Shown in pieces: positions 17,610-24,500 of a DNA stretch of 60,369 nt. Source of the stretch: a virus. Under the pieces are notes generated by a model. It had not been told where the DNA came from. It saw only the letters and a program-made list of their open reading frames with translations, and did not search any database. The translations under genes and the position numbers were made by a program. How positions within the stretch are numbered: the first letter of the stretch is position 1; each line of letters opens with the position of its first letter. The DNA lies in IMG/VR virus record IMGVR_UViG_3300042514_000542, positions 1 to 60,369 of that record; one strand, 5' to 3'.

Positions 17610-18611
17610 TTAAAATAAATCTTCCTCACCGAATGATTGGTTTTTCTTCGAATATTCCGTGGGTCTACCATGGAAAAAATCAACCATATTGTTTCCCAAC
17701 AATTCTTCATCGAACCATTCTGTCGGACTAAGAAGATCATAGTCTATCTCGAATACTTTGTCAAGTCCTATTTGGGTTAACGATTCGTTGATTCTATTTT
17801 TAATGAATTCCTTCAAGATTGGAGCAGACAGTCCGGGTTCATTAATACCATTAACCATCCAATCTACGATTTTACTTTCGGATTCAAAAGCTTGTTCAGC
17901 TTCATGTGCGATTCTCCCCAAAAGTTCTTGATCAAAAAGTTCTGGATATTCTTCTCTAATTGTATTAATAAGTTTAATTCCAACTAGTGCATGAATGTTT
18001 TCTTCGTTTCTAGTATACTTTACTTGTTGATCGGTATCTTTTAATACATTCTTCTCACGGGCAAACCAATTAATAATATAAAATTGTGAAAATAACGATA
18101 CGTTTTCTACAAATAGTGTGAATAGTATAAGCGCATACAAGTATTGTTTCTTAGAATCCTTGTAAAATTTATGTGTATACTTTCTAAGATACTTAACTCT
18201 ACCTTGAATCCATTCAAGTTTTAGATTCTCCTCAAAAATATCCTCAATATCCAATACTGATAGAAGACGTTCATATGCATTGTTGTGAATAACTTCAACA
18301 TTCGCCATAACATAACCAAGGTCCTGTAAAGATGGGTGTGGTAAATTCTCGCCAAGTTTAGCCCAAAAGGTTTTCACTGCGACTTCAATCTGTCCAATTG
18401 CGGATAGTGTTCGAATTATGATTTCTTTTTCTTGTTCTGTTAGAACAGTTTTAAATTGGTGTAGATCGGATTTGAATGAGAACTCCTTATCCGTCCAGAA
18501 GCCATTATGCATTGCTTCTATAAATGTCTCAGTCCATGGATATCTGTTTGGTTTGCGGCTAATCTGTTCATCGAAAAGTTTGAGTTGTGCTGGTGCTGGT
18601 TCAATTATCAT
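17610..18611 (-). CDS. nrdB: Ribonucleotide reductase class I beta subunit
   Basis: 333 residues, the radical-generating subunit. Metal ligands and radical residue can be placed: Glu76 (AIGQIEVAVKTFW), Glu106 and His109 with Tyr113 (NVEVIHNNAY), Glu169 (LFVENVSLF), Glu204 and His207 (RNEENIHAL). The radical tyrosine is therefore retained. It is the first gene of the nrdB-nrdA-clpP operon, with a sigma70-type promoter at 18627-18654. Confidence 0.96.
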   Translation of the reverse strand: MIIEPAPAQLKLFDEQISRKPNRYPWTETFIEAMHNGFWTDKEFSFKSDLHQFKTVLTEQEKEIIIRTLSAIGQIEVAVKTFWAKLGENLPHPSLQDLGYVMANVEVIHNNAYERLLSVLDIEDIFEENLKLEWIQGRVKYLRKYTHKFYKDSKKQYLYALILFTLFVENVSLFSQFYIINWFAREKNVLKDTDQQVKYTRNEENIHALVGIKLINTIREEYPELFDQELLGRIAHEAEQAFESESKIVDWMVNGINEPGLSAPILKEFIKNRINESLTQIGLDKVFEIDYDLLSPTEWFDEELLGNNMVDFFHGRPTEYSKKNQSFGEEDLF

Positions 18612-18626
18612 AGTTATCTAAAGTTG

Positions 18627-18654
18627 ATTGTAGGGGAAGGTAGATCAAAGTCAA
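18627..18654 (-). promoter_or_regulatory. Sigma70-type promoter of nrdB operon
   Basis: On the minus strand TTGACT (18654-18649), 16-bp spacer, TACAAT (18632-18627), then 15 nt to ATG. It lacks the AAAACCGAA box. Confidence 0.65.
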
Positions 18655-18749
18655 TCCATTCGCCTGAGTTATTTATCCTCAAAATTTTGAATTATCGGAA
18701 CTGAAAAGATCATATCCATGGAACTAAATATAAGTAATTGCCAATCTAT

Positions 18750-18755
18750 TAAATA
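18750..18755 (+). promoter_or_regulatory. Late promoter for the 18761 operon
   Basis: TAAATA, then GTAAT, then ATG at 18761. Confidence 0.75.
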
Positions 18756-18760
18756 GTAAT

Positions 18761-19102
18761 ATGTGGATTAATGACATAGGTAAATTATATACGGAATCTT
18801 GGGGTCTGGGTAGTCCAAATAGACCTGGTGATGCCCGTGGGATGTTACCAGCAAGGGAAACTAAGGATAGTGTAAGAATGAAGGGTATCTTCGGTGCTGG
18901 CGACTCACCATCTAATGCCTTAGCTGTAAGTCAAGCGAGCGGTCAAAATCCATTTGAACAGGAAGAGGATCAAATGATTAGTAAAAATACTGTATTAAAA
19001 ATGATTGAGACACACATAGGACATCTGGATTCGAAGAATCGTCTAGATCAATCAGGTATATTACATTTAGGAAAATTAAAACAAGAAATAAAAGGATTAT
19101 GA
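18761..19102 (+). CDS. Hypothetical protein
   Basis: 113 residues, not recognised. The Gly/Pro-rich first half (WGLGSPNRPGDARGMLP, IFGAGDSPSNALAVSQAS) looks disordered; the C-terminal half is helical. It overlaps the next gene by 4 nt (ATGA), starting a three-gene coupled operon. Confidence 0.7.
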   Translation: MWINDIGKLYTESWGLGSPNRPGDARGMLPARETKDSVRMKGIFGAGDSPSNALAVSQASGQNPFEQEEDQMISKNTVLKMIETHIGHLDSKNRLDQSGILHLGKLKQEIKGL

Positions 19103-19428
19103 GAAAAAGTTTAACAAGTTTGTATGAGAAGATGCTCGATTCGGGTATAGAGGAAACTATTGTCGAAGAATCTAATACGTTTTCTAAATTTGATTTAAAG
19201 GATTATACTGAAATAATTTATGAAGGTAAGTCGGGTCATGGTGATGTAAAAGCGGTTACTAATATGATGAAGGATGCTGAGTCTAAAGGGTTGATTAAAA
19301 TAAAAGATACCAAAAAAGGATGGATGTTATTTTCGACTCAAAACCCACAAATGAAAGAAACCATTGATCGTGGTGAGAGGGCATTACACTATCTTAGGAG
19401 ATTTCTTCAGAAAGTGGGATATAAATGA
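19099..19428 (+). CDS. Hypothetical protein
   Basis: 109 residues, not recognised. It begins MRKSLTSLYEKML, a short helical leader like those of other late proteins in this phage, then EIIYEGKSGHGDVKAVTNMM and WMLFSTQNPQMKETI. Both ends overlap neighbours by 4 nt, so translation is coupled. Confidence 0.68.
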   Translation: MRKSLTSLYEKMLDSGIEETIVEESNTFSKFDLKDYTEIIYEGKSGHGDVKAVTNMMKDAESKGLIKIKDTKKGWMLFSTQNPQMKETIDRGERALHYLRRFLQKVGYK

Positions 19429-20489
19429 AATCCTTTAAAGAATTTTATCTTTCAGAGAACACCTTCAAAAGTGTTGATGACAGTATTAATTACGATCCTG
19501 AACAACTTAGGATGGGGATAGCCATTGAGAAGGAACATACTACGGATGCTAAGACTGCTGAAATTATTGCAAAGCATCATTTGGCGGAAGACCCGAAGTA
19601 TTATACTAAACTCAAGAAGATGGAATCGGGATTTAAAGAATCCTACCTATCCGAAATGGCACTATCCAACTTACAAAAGATTGGACAGTGGGATAATAAG
19701 AAAAATCGACATGGGTATGATAAACAATCCATTGGAATTCTAAGTTCGCCATCTGGACTTAGAAAGTTAGAGCAAAAATTTAATAGAATTGGTAATTGGG
19801 ATTTTAATTTATATTTTCTAAAAAATACCAATGCTTGGAAAGAAAATGAAACTGGGATGGTTACACCCCAAGAGTTAGAGAGACGATTGGGTTTAACGGT
19901 CGGTAAAGATTTTCCAACACCAGACGAGAATGATATTACAATTATCTTCACTGGTAATGCTGCTGCGGAAAGAGTTCCCCTAACACCTTGGACTATTGCT
20001 CATAGGATCGGACATTCTTTTGCAGCAACCTTTCGTAGAAAATATAATGATAACTCTATAGAATACTTTGAAAAAGAAATCAACAATTCCCTAATAGGTA
20101 TTTTAAAAGCTTATGGAGTTGACACTGATAGATATAGAGGATTTAGTTCAAGAGATATAATTTATAGTAATGACTACGTAGTTAGAAATTTATTAGAGTC
20201 TATTGGTAAGTTTCGTAGTGCTAGAATGAAGAAGTTACCCAGAACAGGTGAGTTCATATATGAATGTTTTGCTCAGTATCTATTATCCGATGGCGAACTT
20301 TCGTTCAACGATCCCCCAAGATTTTTAAAATCTAGTAATAAAAAAGCTTGGGGAAATGAAATCGGGGGAACTTACAGACTTCAGGATGAAGATACTGCCA
20401 ACGAATACATTCAACAATTAGGAATTAATTATTCGGAATTATTCAACTACTATCTAGGTTCTCACATCGAAACTATTTCGATAATGTGA
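19425..20489 (+). CDS. DUF5661-like protein with HRxxH motif
   Basis: 354 residues. It begins MKSFKEFYLSENTF. Residues about 24-68 (DPEQLRMGIAIEKEHTTD, AKHHLAEDPKYYTKL) match the DUF5661 pattern. The C-terminal region has TPWTIAHRIGHSFA, in which the HRIGH resembles a degenerate HExxH metal site, and FIYECFAQYLLSDGELSF. Enzymatic function cannot be claimed. Last gene of the 18761-20489 operon; a separate promoter follows. Confidence 0.72.
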   Translation: MKSFKEFYLSENTFKSVDDSINYDPEQLRMGIAIEKEHTTDAKTAEIIAKHHLAEDPKYYTKLKKMESGFKESYLSEMALSNLQKIGQWDNKKNRHGYDKQSIGILSSPSGLRKLEQKFNRIGNWDFNLYFLKNTNAWKENETGMVTPQELERRLGLTVGKDFPTPDENDITIIFTGNAAAERVPLTPWTIAHRIGHSFAATFRRKYNDNSIEYFEKEINNSLIGILKAYGVDTDRYRGFSSRDIIYSNDYVVRNLLESIGKFRSARMKKLPRTGEFIYECFAQYLLSDGELSFNDPPRFLKSSNKKAWGNEIGGTYRLQDEDTANEYIQQLGINYSELFNYYLGSHIETISIM

Positions 20490-20490
20490 G

Positions 20491-20518
20491 TTGACAATCC
20501 AAAAATGTGTGGTAAATT
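20491..20518 (+). promoter_or_regulatory. Sigma70-type promoter for VWA gene
   Basis: TTGACA (20491-20496), 16-bp spacer, TAAATT (20513-20518), then 8 nt to ATG 20527. Confidence 0.6.
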
Positions 20519-20526
20519 TCTTGTGT

Positions 20527-21207
20527 ATGGATTCAAATTACACACACATCAGTATGGTCATCGACAGAAGCGGAAGTATGTCTTCTTGTTGGAGTGACGT
20601 TAAAGGAGGATACGCAGAACTCGTAAAACAGAATAAAGAAGCTGAAGGTAAATGCACATTTACTGTAGCGGCATTTGACACTCAATACGATCTATTGGAG
20701 GATTTTACAGACATTAAAGATGTCAAGGAAACTTTATCAGTGAATCCTAGAGGTGGTACGGCACTATTAGATGCTATTGGAAAGACCATTGTATCCGTTG
20801 GTGAGAAGCTTGCTAAACTCGATGAGAAAGATCGCCCTATGAAAGTTCTTATGGTTATTCAGACTGACGGTTATGAGAATGCATCTACAGAATTTAAAAA
20901 AGATCAAATTAAGAAACTTATTGATGAACAATCCAATACGTATAAATGGGAATTCCAATTCATTGGTGCAAGTCTGGAATCTGTGGAAGAGGCTGAATCA
21001 TGGGGTATTAAGGGATGTAATACGTCAACTGTAACACTGGTTGAAAACCAAGAGGCTTGGCACACACTAGGATCTAAAATGAAAAACATGAGGGCTGCTA
21101 CCACTATGGATTCATATTCTAGGGCTGCAACCTTTACGGAAGATGATAAAAAAGTATTAAATGCTCAGTCTGCAACAGAGAAATGGTCTAAAATTTTAGA
21201 AAAATAA
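20527..21207 (+). CDS. von Willebrand factor A domain protein
   Basis: 226 residues, a single VWA domain with a complete metal-ion-dependent adhesion site: DRSGSMSS near the N-terminus, Thr in RGGTALLD, and Asp in QTDGYEN. Cytoplasmic, no signal peptide. Phage VWA proteins are common but their partners are mostly unknown. I chose ATG 20527, immediately after a TTGACA promoter, over an upstream in-frame TTG at 20491 that would be part of the promoter. Confidence 0.87.
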   Translation: MDSNYTHISMVIDRSGSMSSCWSDVKGGYAELVKQNKEAEGKCTFTVAAFDTQYDLLEDFTDIKDVKETLSVNPRGGTALLDAIGKTIVSVGEKLAKLDEKDRPMKVLMVIQTDGYENASTEFKKDQIKKLIDEQSNTYKWEFQFIGASLESVEEAESWGIKGCNTSTVTLVENQEAWHTLGSKMKNMRAATTMDSYSRAATFTEDDKKVLNAQSATEKWSKILEK

Positions 21208-21237
21208 ATCCATTAAGACTAAATAACTTTAACAAAA

Positions 21238-21297
21238 ATGTCACGAACAGAACAAAAAGGAATGTATATCGGCAATAACCCGTTTGATGGTTGTTGA
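21238..21297 (+). CDS. Possible 19-residue peptide
   Basis: MSRTEQKGMYIGNNPFDGC after a TAAATA sequence at 21220-21225 (12-nt gap). No homology known; tentative. Confidence 0.3.
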   Translation: MSRTEQKGMYIGNNPFDGC

Positions 21298-21310
21298 GGA
21301 AGTCGTATTT

Positions 21311-21337
21311 TTGTATTAATTAAAACCGAAATATAAA
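21311..21337 (+). promoter_or_regulatory. Early promoter box running into a terminator
   Basis: TTGTAT, ATTAATTAAAACCGAA and TATAAA; the expected +1 lies inside the terminator stem at 21335-21361. Confidence 0.5.
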
Positions 21338-21363
21338 GGCTTCCACAAAACGGAAGCCTTTTT
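21335..21363 (+). terminator. Rho-independent terminator
   Basis: AAAGGCTTCC (21335-21344) pairs with GGAAGCCTTT (21352-21361), loop of 7, then T run. Confidence 0.9.
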
Positions 21364-21370
21364 CGTTACA

Positions 21371-21433
21371 ATGGTGAAACTAAGATTACCAGAAAATCTT
21401 GAAAGTGGTGAAAGACTAATAAAAAACGATTGA
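21371..21433 (+). CDS. Possible 20-residue peptide
   Basis: MVKLRLPENLESGERLIKND lies between the terminator and the tRNA promoter; its TGA is part of TTGACA. Tentative. Confidence 0.3.
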   Translation: MVKLRLPENLESGERLIKND

Positions 21434-21457
21434 CATTAATTAAAACCGGAGTAAAAT
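21430..21457 (+). promoter_or_regulatory. Promoter of the first tRNA block
   Basis: TTGACA (21430-21435), 16-bp spacer containing TTAATTAAAACCG, TAAAAT (21452-21457), 12 nt before tRNA-Glu. Confidence 0.85.
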
Positions 21458-21469
21458 CCGGTTTGTAAA

Positions 21470-21541
21470 GCTCCTATCGTCTAACGGTTAGGACATTTGG
21501 TTTTCATCCAAAAAATCGGGGTTCGATTCCCCGTGGGAGTG
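21470..21541 (+). tRNA. tRNA-Glu (TTC)
   Basis: Full cloverleaf; acceptor GCTCCTA/TGGGAGT; anticodon stem TTTGG/CCAAA, loop TTTTCAT; T-loop TTCGATT. CCA is not encoded. Confidence 0.93.
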
Positions 21542-21545
21542 CTTC

Positions 21546-21617
21546 GCATATAAGAAGTCGGTGACTTCGCCAGCCACTTAAACGGTTGGAGAGACTAGTT
21601 AAACTCTAGTATATGCC
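21546..21617 (+). tRNA. tRNA-like structure, isotype uncertain (possible TAA)
   Basis: Acceptor pairing GCATATA/TATATGC, D-like arm GAAG/CTTC, anticodon-like stem CCAGCC/GGTTGG with an 8-nt loop ACTTAAAC, T-like stem ACTAG/CTAGT with loop TTAAACT. The T-loop lacks TTCGA, so this may be a degenerate tRNA. Confidence 0.4.
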
Positions 21618-21625
21618 ACATAATC

Positions 21626-21694
21626 GCGGTGAGGTAGTCTGGTGACTACGGTAGGCTCATAACCTACAGAGATGTGTTCGATTCCATCGCTGCA
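21626..21694 (+). tRNA. tRNA with CAT anticodon, copy 1
   Basis: Acceptor GCGGTGA/TCGCTGC; anticodon stem GTAGG/CCTAC, loop CTCATAA; T-loop TTCGATT. Met, initiator or Ile2 cannot be separated by eye. Confidence 0.88.
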
Positions 21695-21703
21695 ACATAT
21701 AAT

Positions 21704-21777
21704 CGCAGGTAAGTGGTCTGGTTTGACCATTCGGCCCTCATAAGGCTGAGAGGTAGGTTCGATTCCTACACCCGCAT
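21704..21777 (+). tRNA. tRNA with CAT anticodon, copy 2
   Basis: Anticodon stem CGGCC/GGCTG, loop CTCATAA; T-arm GTAGG/CCTAC. The acceptor has mismatches at the first and fourth pairs. Confidence 0.85.
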
Positions 21778-21785
21778 CATATAAC

Positions 21786-21861
21786 TGGAGGGTGGCCAAG
21801 TGGTTAAGGCAACGGCTTCATACGCCGAAGATCGTGGGTTCGACTCCCACCCCTCCTACCA
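21786..21861 (+). tRNA. tRNA with CAT anticodon, copy 3
   Basis: Acceptor GGAGGG/CCCTCC with T1-T72 mismatch; anticodon loop TTCATAC; T-arm GTGGG/CCCAC; CCA is encoded (21859-21861). Confidence 0.85.
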
Positions 21862-21865
21862 TAAT

Positions 21866-21938
21866 GCGTGTTAACGATGGGATTATGATTTTTCCGTAAA
21901 GTGAATCATAGAGGTTTCGATTACCTTTAGCCGCACCA
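21866..21938 (+). tRNA. tRNA-like structure, degenerate
   Basis: Good T-arm (GAGGT-TTCGATT-ACCTT) and a terminal CCA, but acceptor mismatches and an extended arm ATGATT/AATCAT with a 13-nt loop. No anticodon can be assigned. Confidence 0.4.
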
Positions 21939-21956
21939 AAATTTTAAAATATATAT

Positions 21957-22283
21957 ATGACACTAAATGAATACCAACAAAAAGCATTAACCACCAAAGG
22001 TTATGGTGCAGGAAATAATATAATTTATCCAACATTAGGACTTACAGGTGAATCCGGTGAAGTTGCTGACAAGGTTAAGAAAGTCCTACGTGATAACAAT
22101 GGAGAATTTACCGATGAAATTAAATTAGAGATTGCCAAAGAGCTTGGTGATACAGTTTGGTATATTGCAGCACTAGCGGATGATCTTGGATTCACTTTCC
22201 AAGAAATTGCTGAGATGAATCTAGCTAAGTTATCCTCTAGAAAAGCTAGAGGTGTTATTAGTGGAAGTGGAGATAATAGATGA
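21957..22283 (+). CDS. mazG: MazG-like nucleotide pyrophosphohydrolase
   Basis: 108 residues. MazG-family all-alpha NTP pyrophosphohydrolase: GLTGESGEVADKVKK and EIAKELGDTVWYIAALAD supply the metal-binding ExxE/ExxD helices. Phage MazG proteins hydrolyse nucleoside triphosphates and may modulate nucleotide pools or (p)ppGpp. The gene starts 18 nt after a tRNA-like 3' end and overlaps the next gene by 4 nt. Confidence 0.9.
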   Translation: MTLNEYQQKALTTKGYGAGNNIIYPTLGLTGESGEVADKVKKVLRDNNGEFTDEIKLEIAKELGDTVWYIAALADDLGFTFQEIAEMNLAKLSSRKARGVISGSGDNR

Positions 22284-22483
22284 AATATTGCAGTGTTGTC
22301 GATGTAGTTCAATGGGTGTGGAAAACTGTTTGGGATATAGATAAATCTAAAGCACAAATTCGAAGAGATTTGGTGCAAGGTGCTATACGATTAAACGATA
22401 GAAAACTGAAAATTGATGATGTATTTATCTTGAATGATGAGGAAGCATTGGTCTATGACGTTAAGAAAACAGGCTTAAAATGA
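22280..22483 (+). CDS. S4-like RNA-binding mini-protein
   Basis: 67 residues. The segment SKAQIRRDLVQGAIRLNDRK resembles the S4 RNA-binding core found in ribosomal protein S4 and at the C-terminus of tyrosyl-tRNA synthetase. A free-standing S4-like domain inside a tRNA array suggests a tRNA- or rRNA-binding role; this is inference. Overlaps both neighbours by 4 nt. Confidence 0.65.
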   Translation: MKYCSVVDVVQWVWKTVWDIDKSKAQIRRDLVQGAIRLNDRKLKIDDVFILNDEEALVYDVKKTGLK

Positions 22484-22803
22484 ACGAAAAAATTAAAAAT
22501 CTTTATAATCTATTAATAGTATTATTCCAATGGGTTGAGGGTGGAGATTTTATTATCTACACAACAATTAATGGTGATAGATTACTTACAAAAGTTTCAT
22601 GTTCCAAATATGCTAAATTTGTAATAAATGATTTTAAAGCATTGGAAAACAAATATGGGAAGAGTATTTACACAATGCTTGAACCAGAAAAGATTAAAAC
22701 ACTTTTTGCGATTTCTGATCAATACGAATGGTTTTCCAGAAAAGAATTGGTTGAATTTTTAGAGAGTGAGTTTAGTAATAAGTTATTTATTATGGGTGAG
22801 TAA
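22480..22803 (+). CDS. Hypothetical protein overlapping tRNA-Tyr
   Basis: 107 residues, not recognised (FQWVEGGDFIIYTTINGDRL). Its last three codons and TAA stop (22801-22803) lie within the 5' acceptor of tRNA-Tyr, so processing of that tRNA would cut the mRNA at its end. Confidence 0.7.
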   Translation: MNEKIKNLYNLLIVLFQWVEGGDFIIYTTINGDRLLTKVSCSKYAKFVINDFKALENKYGKSIYTMLEPEKIKTLFAISDQYEWFSRKELVEFLESEFSNKLFIMGE

Positions 22804-22875
22804 AGTCGGCGGCTCCGACAGCAGGACTGTAAATTCTGTCCCTTCGGGGGAGTGGATCGACACCACACTTACCCA
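22794..22875 (+). tRNA. tRNA-Tyr (GTA)
   Basis: Class II. Acceptor GGGTGAG/CTTACCC; anticodon stem CAGGA/TTCTG, loop CTGTAAA; long variable arm TCCC-TTCG-GGGGA; discriminator A. Confidence 0.92.
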
Positions 22876-23033
22876 CATTGTTTTCTCCTATTATTCAAGC
22901 AATCATAAACAAATACAACAATTTCTTTGGATTGTGGATTATACACAGTGTTATGAGTTGGATGAAAGGTTAGGATGGATATGAGCATTAGTAATAAAAG
23001 GTTCATAAACCTCTTACAATGTCAAAATATATA

Positions 23034-23105
23034 GGGGCGACCGTAAGCGGAAAGGGTCTGGTTGTAACTCAACGAGATGAGGGTTCGAATCCCATAGCTC
23101 CACCA
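23034..23105 (+). tRNA. tRNA, isotype uncertain (possibly Val)
   Basis: Acceptor GGGGCGA/TAGCTCC with A73 and encoded CCA; T-loop TTCGAAT. The anticodon arm is irregular: best pairing TGGTT/AACGA gives loop GTAACTC (AAC, Val); other registers give GTA or TGT. Val is the only amino acid otherwise lacking a tRNA here. Confidence 0.6.
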
Positions 23106-23114
23106 ATTAAAATT

Positions 23115-23408
23115 ATGACACATTATATAAGAACAAAAAACAATACTACCATTGTTGATCTTGAAGAGGGAAAAAATGATTTCCACACCGCAATAAATAT
23201 AGAAAATTACTCAAAGGGTTTATTATTATTGCCTGATAATTCTTTGAAACAGGAATTTATAAAAGATTTTTCATACTTATCAGAACTTAGGGGGGTTTGG
23301 TTTGAAGTTATTGAGCCAAATAATCCAGATAAAACAATGCGAGAATTTATCAAGGCTAGTTTCAATTTTGTTTGTGAAAGATGGGATTTATGTTACATTA
23401 CAGATTAA
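23115..23408 (+). CDS. Hypothetical protein
   Basis: 97 residues, not recognised (MTHYIRTKNNTTIVDLEEG, SELRGVWFEVIEPNNPDK). ATG 23115 is 9 nt after the encoded CCA of the preceding tRNA; a longer in-frame extension would run through that tRNA. Its TAA overlaps the late promoter of the next gene. Confidence 0.7.
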   Translation: MTHYIRTKNNTTIVDLEEGKNDFHTAINIENYSKGLLLLPDNSLKQEFIKDFSYLSELRGVWFEVIEPNNPDKTMREFIKASFNFVCERWDLCYITD

Positions 23409-23411
23409 ATA
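23406..23411 (+). promoter_or_regulatory. Late-type promoter for the amber-interrupted gene
   Basis: TAAATA, 11 nt before ATG 23423. Confidence 0.55.
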
Positions 23412-23422
23412 AGAATGTCGTT

Positions 23423-23902
23423 ATGAAAAACACATAGGTAGCTGATGCCGCAACATCAGCATATAAAGACGGTGCATTCCTTCGTGGATTGCGTGTAAGA
23501 GTTAAGGAACTAGCGCAAGAGGCGAAATATATACGCCTTGAAGAGACTAGAATAAAATCCAAACAGAAGATCTATTCTAGATCGTGGAGTGACGAATGCC
23601 GAAAGGTTGAATTACCATGTGGAATTAAAGAATGGAATAATTCAATGGATTTTAGGAAATTACAAGCTCATAGAACTGTAGAGGTGAGATATGCGGCGAG
23701 AGCAGCACAACTTGCTTATGGATTTCTAAGAGGAGTTCCTTATAAAGTTATTGAATCCAAGACATATACCGATGTCTACAAGATGAACCAAATTAAAAAA
23801 GAGGTGAAGAGGTTGGCTACGAAATTTGGTGGACTAGGATATGGTAAGACTTTCGATGAGGAAGTTGAAAAATGGTTCAATCAGGTTGAAGTTAGTGCTT
23901 GA
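23423..23902 (+). CDS. Amber-interrupted gene (in-frame TAG at codon 5)
   Basis: ATG AAA AAC ACA is followed by TAG (23435-23437) and then by a frame that stays open to TGA 23902. Residues after the TAG (VADAATSAYKDGAFLRGLRV) look coding well before the first usable alternative start, TTG 23489. A perfect 7-bp stem (GCTGATG 23441-23447 with CATCAGC 23454-23460) lies just after the TAG. The product, about 159 residues with readthrough, is basic and not recognised. An amber-suppressor tRNA is encoded 38 nt downstream. I infer suppressed readthrough; a pseudogene with restart at TTG 23489 is the alternative. Confidence 0.65.
23441..23460 (+). promoter_or_regulatory. Stem-loop immediately after in-frame TAG
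   Basis: GCTGATG/CATCAGC, 7 bp, loop CCGCAA, starting 3 nt after the TAG. Could influence readthrough or initiation. Confidence 0.5.
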
Positions 23903-23926
23903 CATTAATTAAAACCGAGTTATCCT
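23899..23926 (+). promoter_or_regulatory. Promoter of suppressor tRNA
   Basis: TTGACA (23899-23904, includes the TGA stop of the previous gene), AATTAAAACCGA box, TATCCT (23921-23926), 14 nt before the tRNA. Confidence 0.75.
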
Positions 23927-23940
23927 TCGGGATAGCTAAA

Positions 23941-24012
23941 GCTGAGTTGGCAGAGTGGTTATGCGGTTGTCTCTAAAACAACTTTACATGGGTTCGAATC
24001 CCATACTTAGCA
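23941..24012 (+). tRNA. Amber suppressor tRNA (CTA)
   Basis: Canonical cloverleaf: acceptor GCTGAGT/ACTTAGC, anticodon stem GTTGT/ACAAC, loop CTCTAAA, T-arm ATGGG-TTCGAAT-CCCAT, discriminator A. Anticodon CTA reads UAG. The loop differs by one base from the usual tRNA-Trp loop CTCCAAA; the charged amino acid is unknown. Confidence 0.92.
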
Positions 24013-24015
24013 CAT

Positions 24016-24197
24016 GATAAAGTGGCTACTTGGAGTAGTTGGTTCCTGATTCCCACTTGAAAATCAGGATCTCGAAAGGGATTAATTAATGGGTAAAATG
24101 ACATTCAACGTAATGCACGAATGAAGTCTCAAACGCCAACAGGAAAAGGGTAGCCTGAAACAAAAGACCTTACCATGTTCGAATCATGGCTTTATCA
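24016..24197 (+). tRNA. Interrupted tRNA-like element (possible Ser TGA)
   Basis: 5' part: GATAAAG, D-arm CTAC/GTAG, arm CCTGATT/AATCAGG containing CTTGAAA (Ser TGA loop), variable-like hairpin TCTC-GAAA-GGGA. 3' part: perfect T-arm CCATG-TTCGAAT-CATGG and CTTTATC, which pairs exactly with GATAAAG. About 90 nt (24083-24172) separates the parts. The next gene starts 5 nt after its 3' end. Confidence 0.45.
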
Positions 24198-24202
24198 ACA
24201 GT

Positions 24203-24475
24203 ATGTTTAGATTCAAAATGACACATTTAACTTTTGGAACATCTAAAGAGTTTTCTGAAGATGATGCACCAGATTGGTTAAAGTATGGTGGTATAAAAGG
24301 ATCTACTATGGATGCTAGATGGTTCTGGAATGATCATGTAATGAAATTAGAAGTAGGAGAAACGATAGATACAGATTTTCAAAGAATTGAGAGATTAGAA
24401 GACTGTGACCATGAATGGGAAGCTACATACAGCGAAGCATGGTGCAAAAAATGTGATAAAATTGAAAGGTATTGA
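24203..24475 (+). CDS. Hypothetical small zinc-ribbon-like protein
   Basis: 90 residues. The C-terminus, CDHEWEATYSEAWCKKCDKI, has a C-x-H / C-x-x-C spacing seen in small zinc ribbons. The N-terminal half (FGTSKEFSEDDAPDWLKYGG) is not recognised. Confidence 0.68.
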   Translation: MFRFKMTHLTFGTSKEFSEDDAPDWLKYGGIKGSTMDARWFWNDHVMKLEVGETIDTDFQRIERLEDCDHEWEATYSEAWCKKCDKIERY

Positions 24476-24483
24476 TAAAAGGC

Positions 24484-24500
24484 TGTTGGGTAGCTCCCAA
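24484..24500 (+). promoter_or_regulatory. Hairpin between gene and tRNA-Asn
   Basis: GTTGGG/CCCAAC, 6 bp, loop TAGCT, followed by a second pairing TTTGGA/TCCAAA. No T run; perhaps a processing or stability element. Confidence 0.35.

Noticed and set aside
22766-22984. 72-residue open frame across tRNA-Tyr
   Set aside because: Most of it reads through the tRNA; no independent support.
23438-23500. A further tRNA gene at the start of the amber-interrupted gene
   Set aside because: There is a 7-bp hairpin but no T-loop consensus or acceptor pairing.
24016-24197. tmRNA (ssrA) or group I intron
   Set aside because: No ALAA-type tag, no tmRNA D-loop signature, total size only 182 nt; the insert is too short for a group I intron core.
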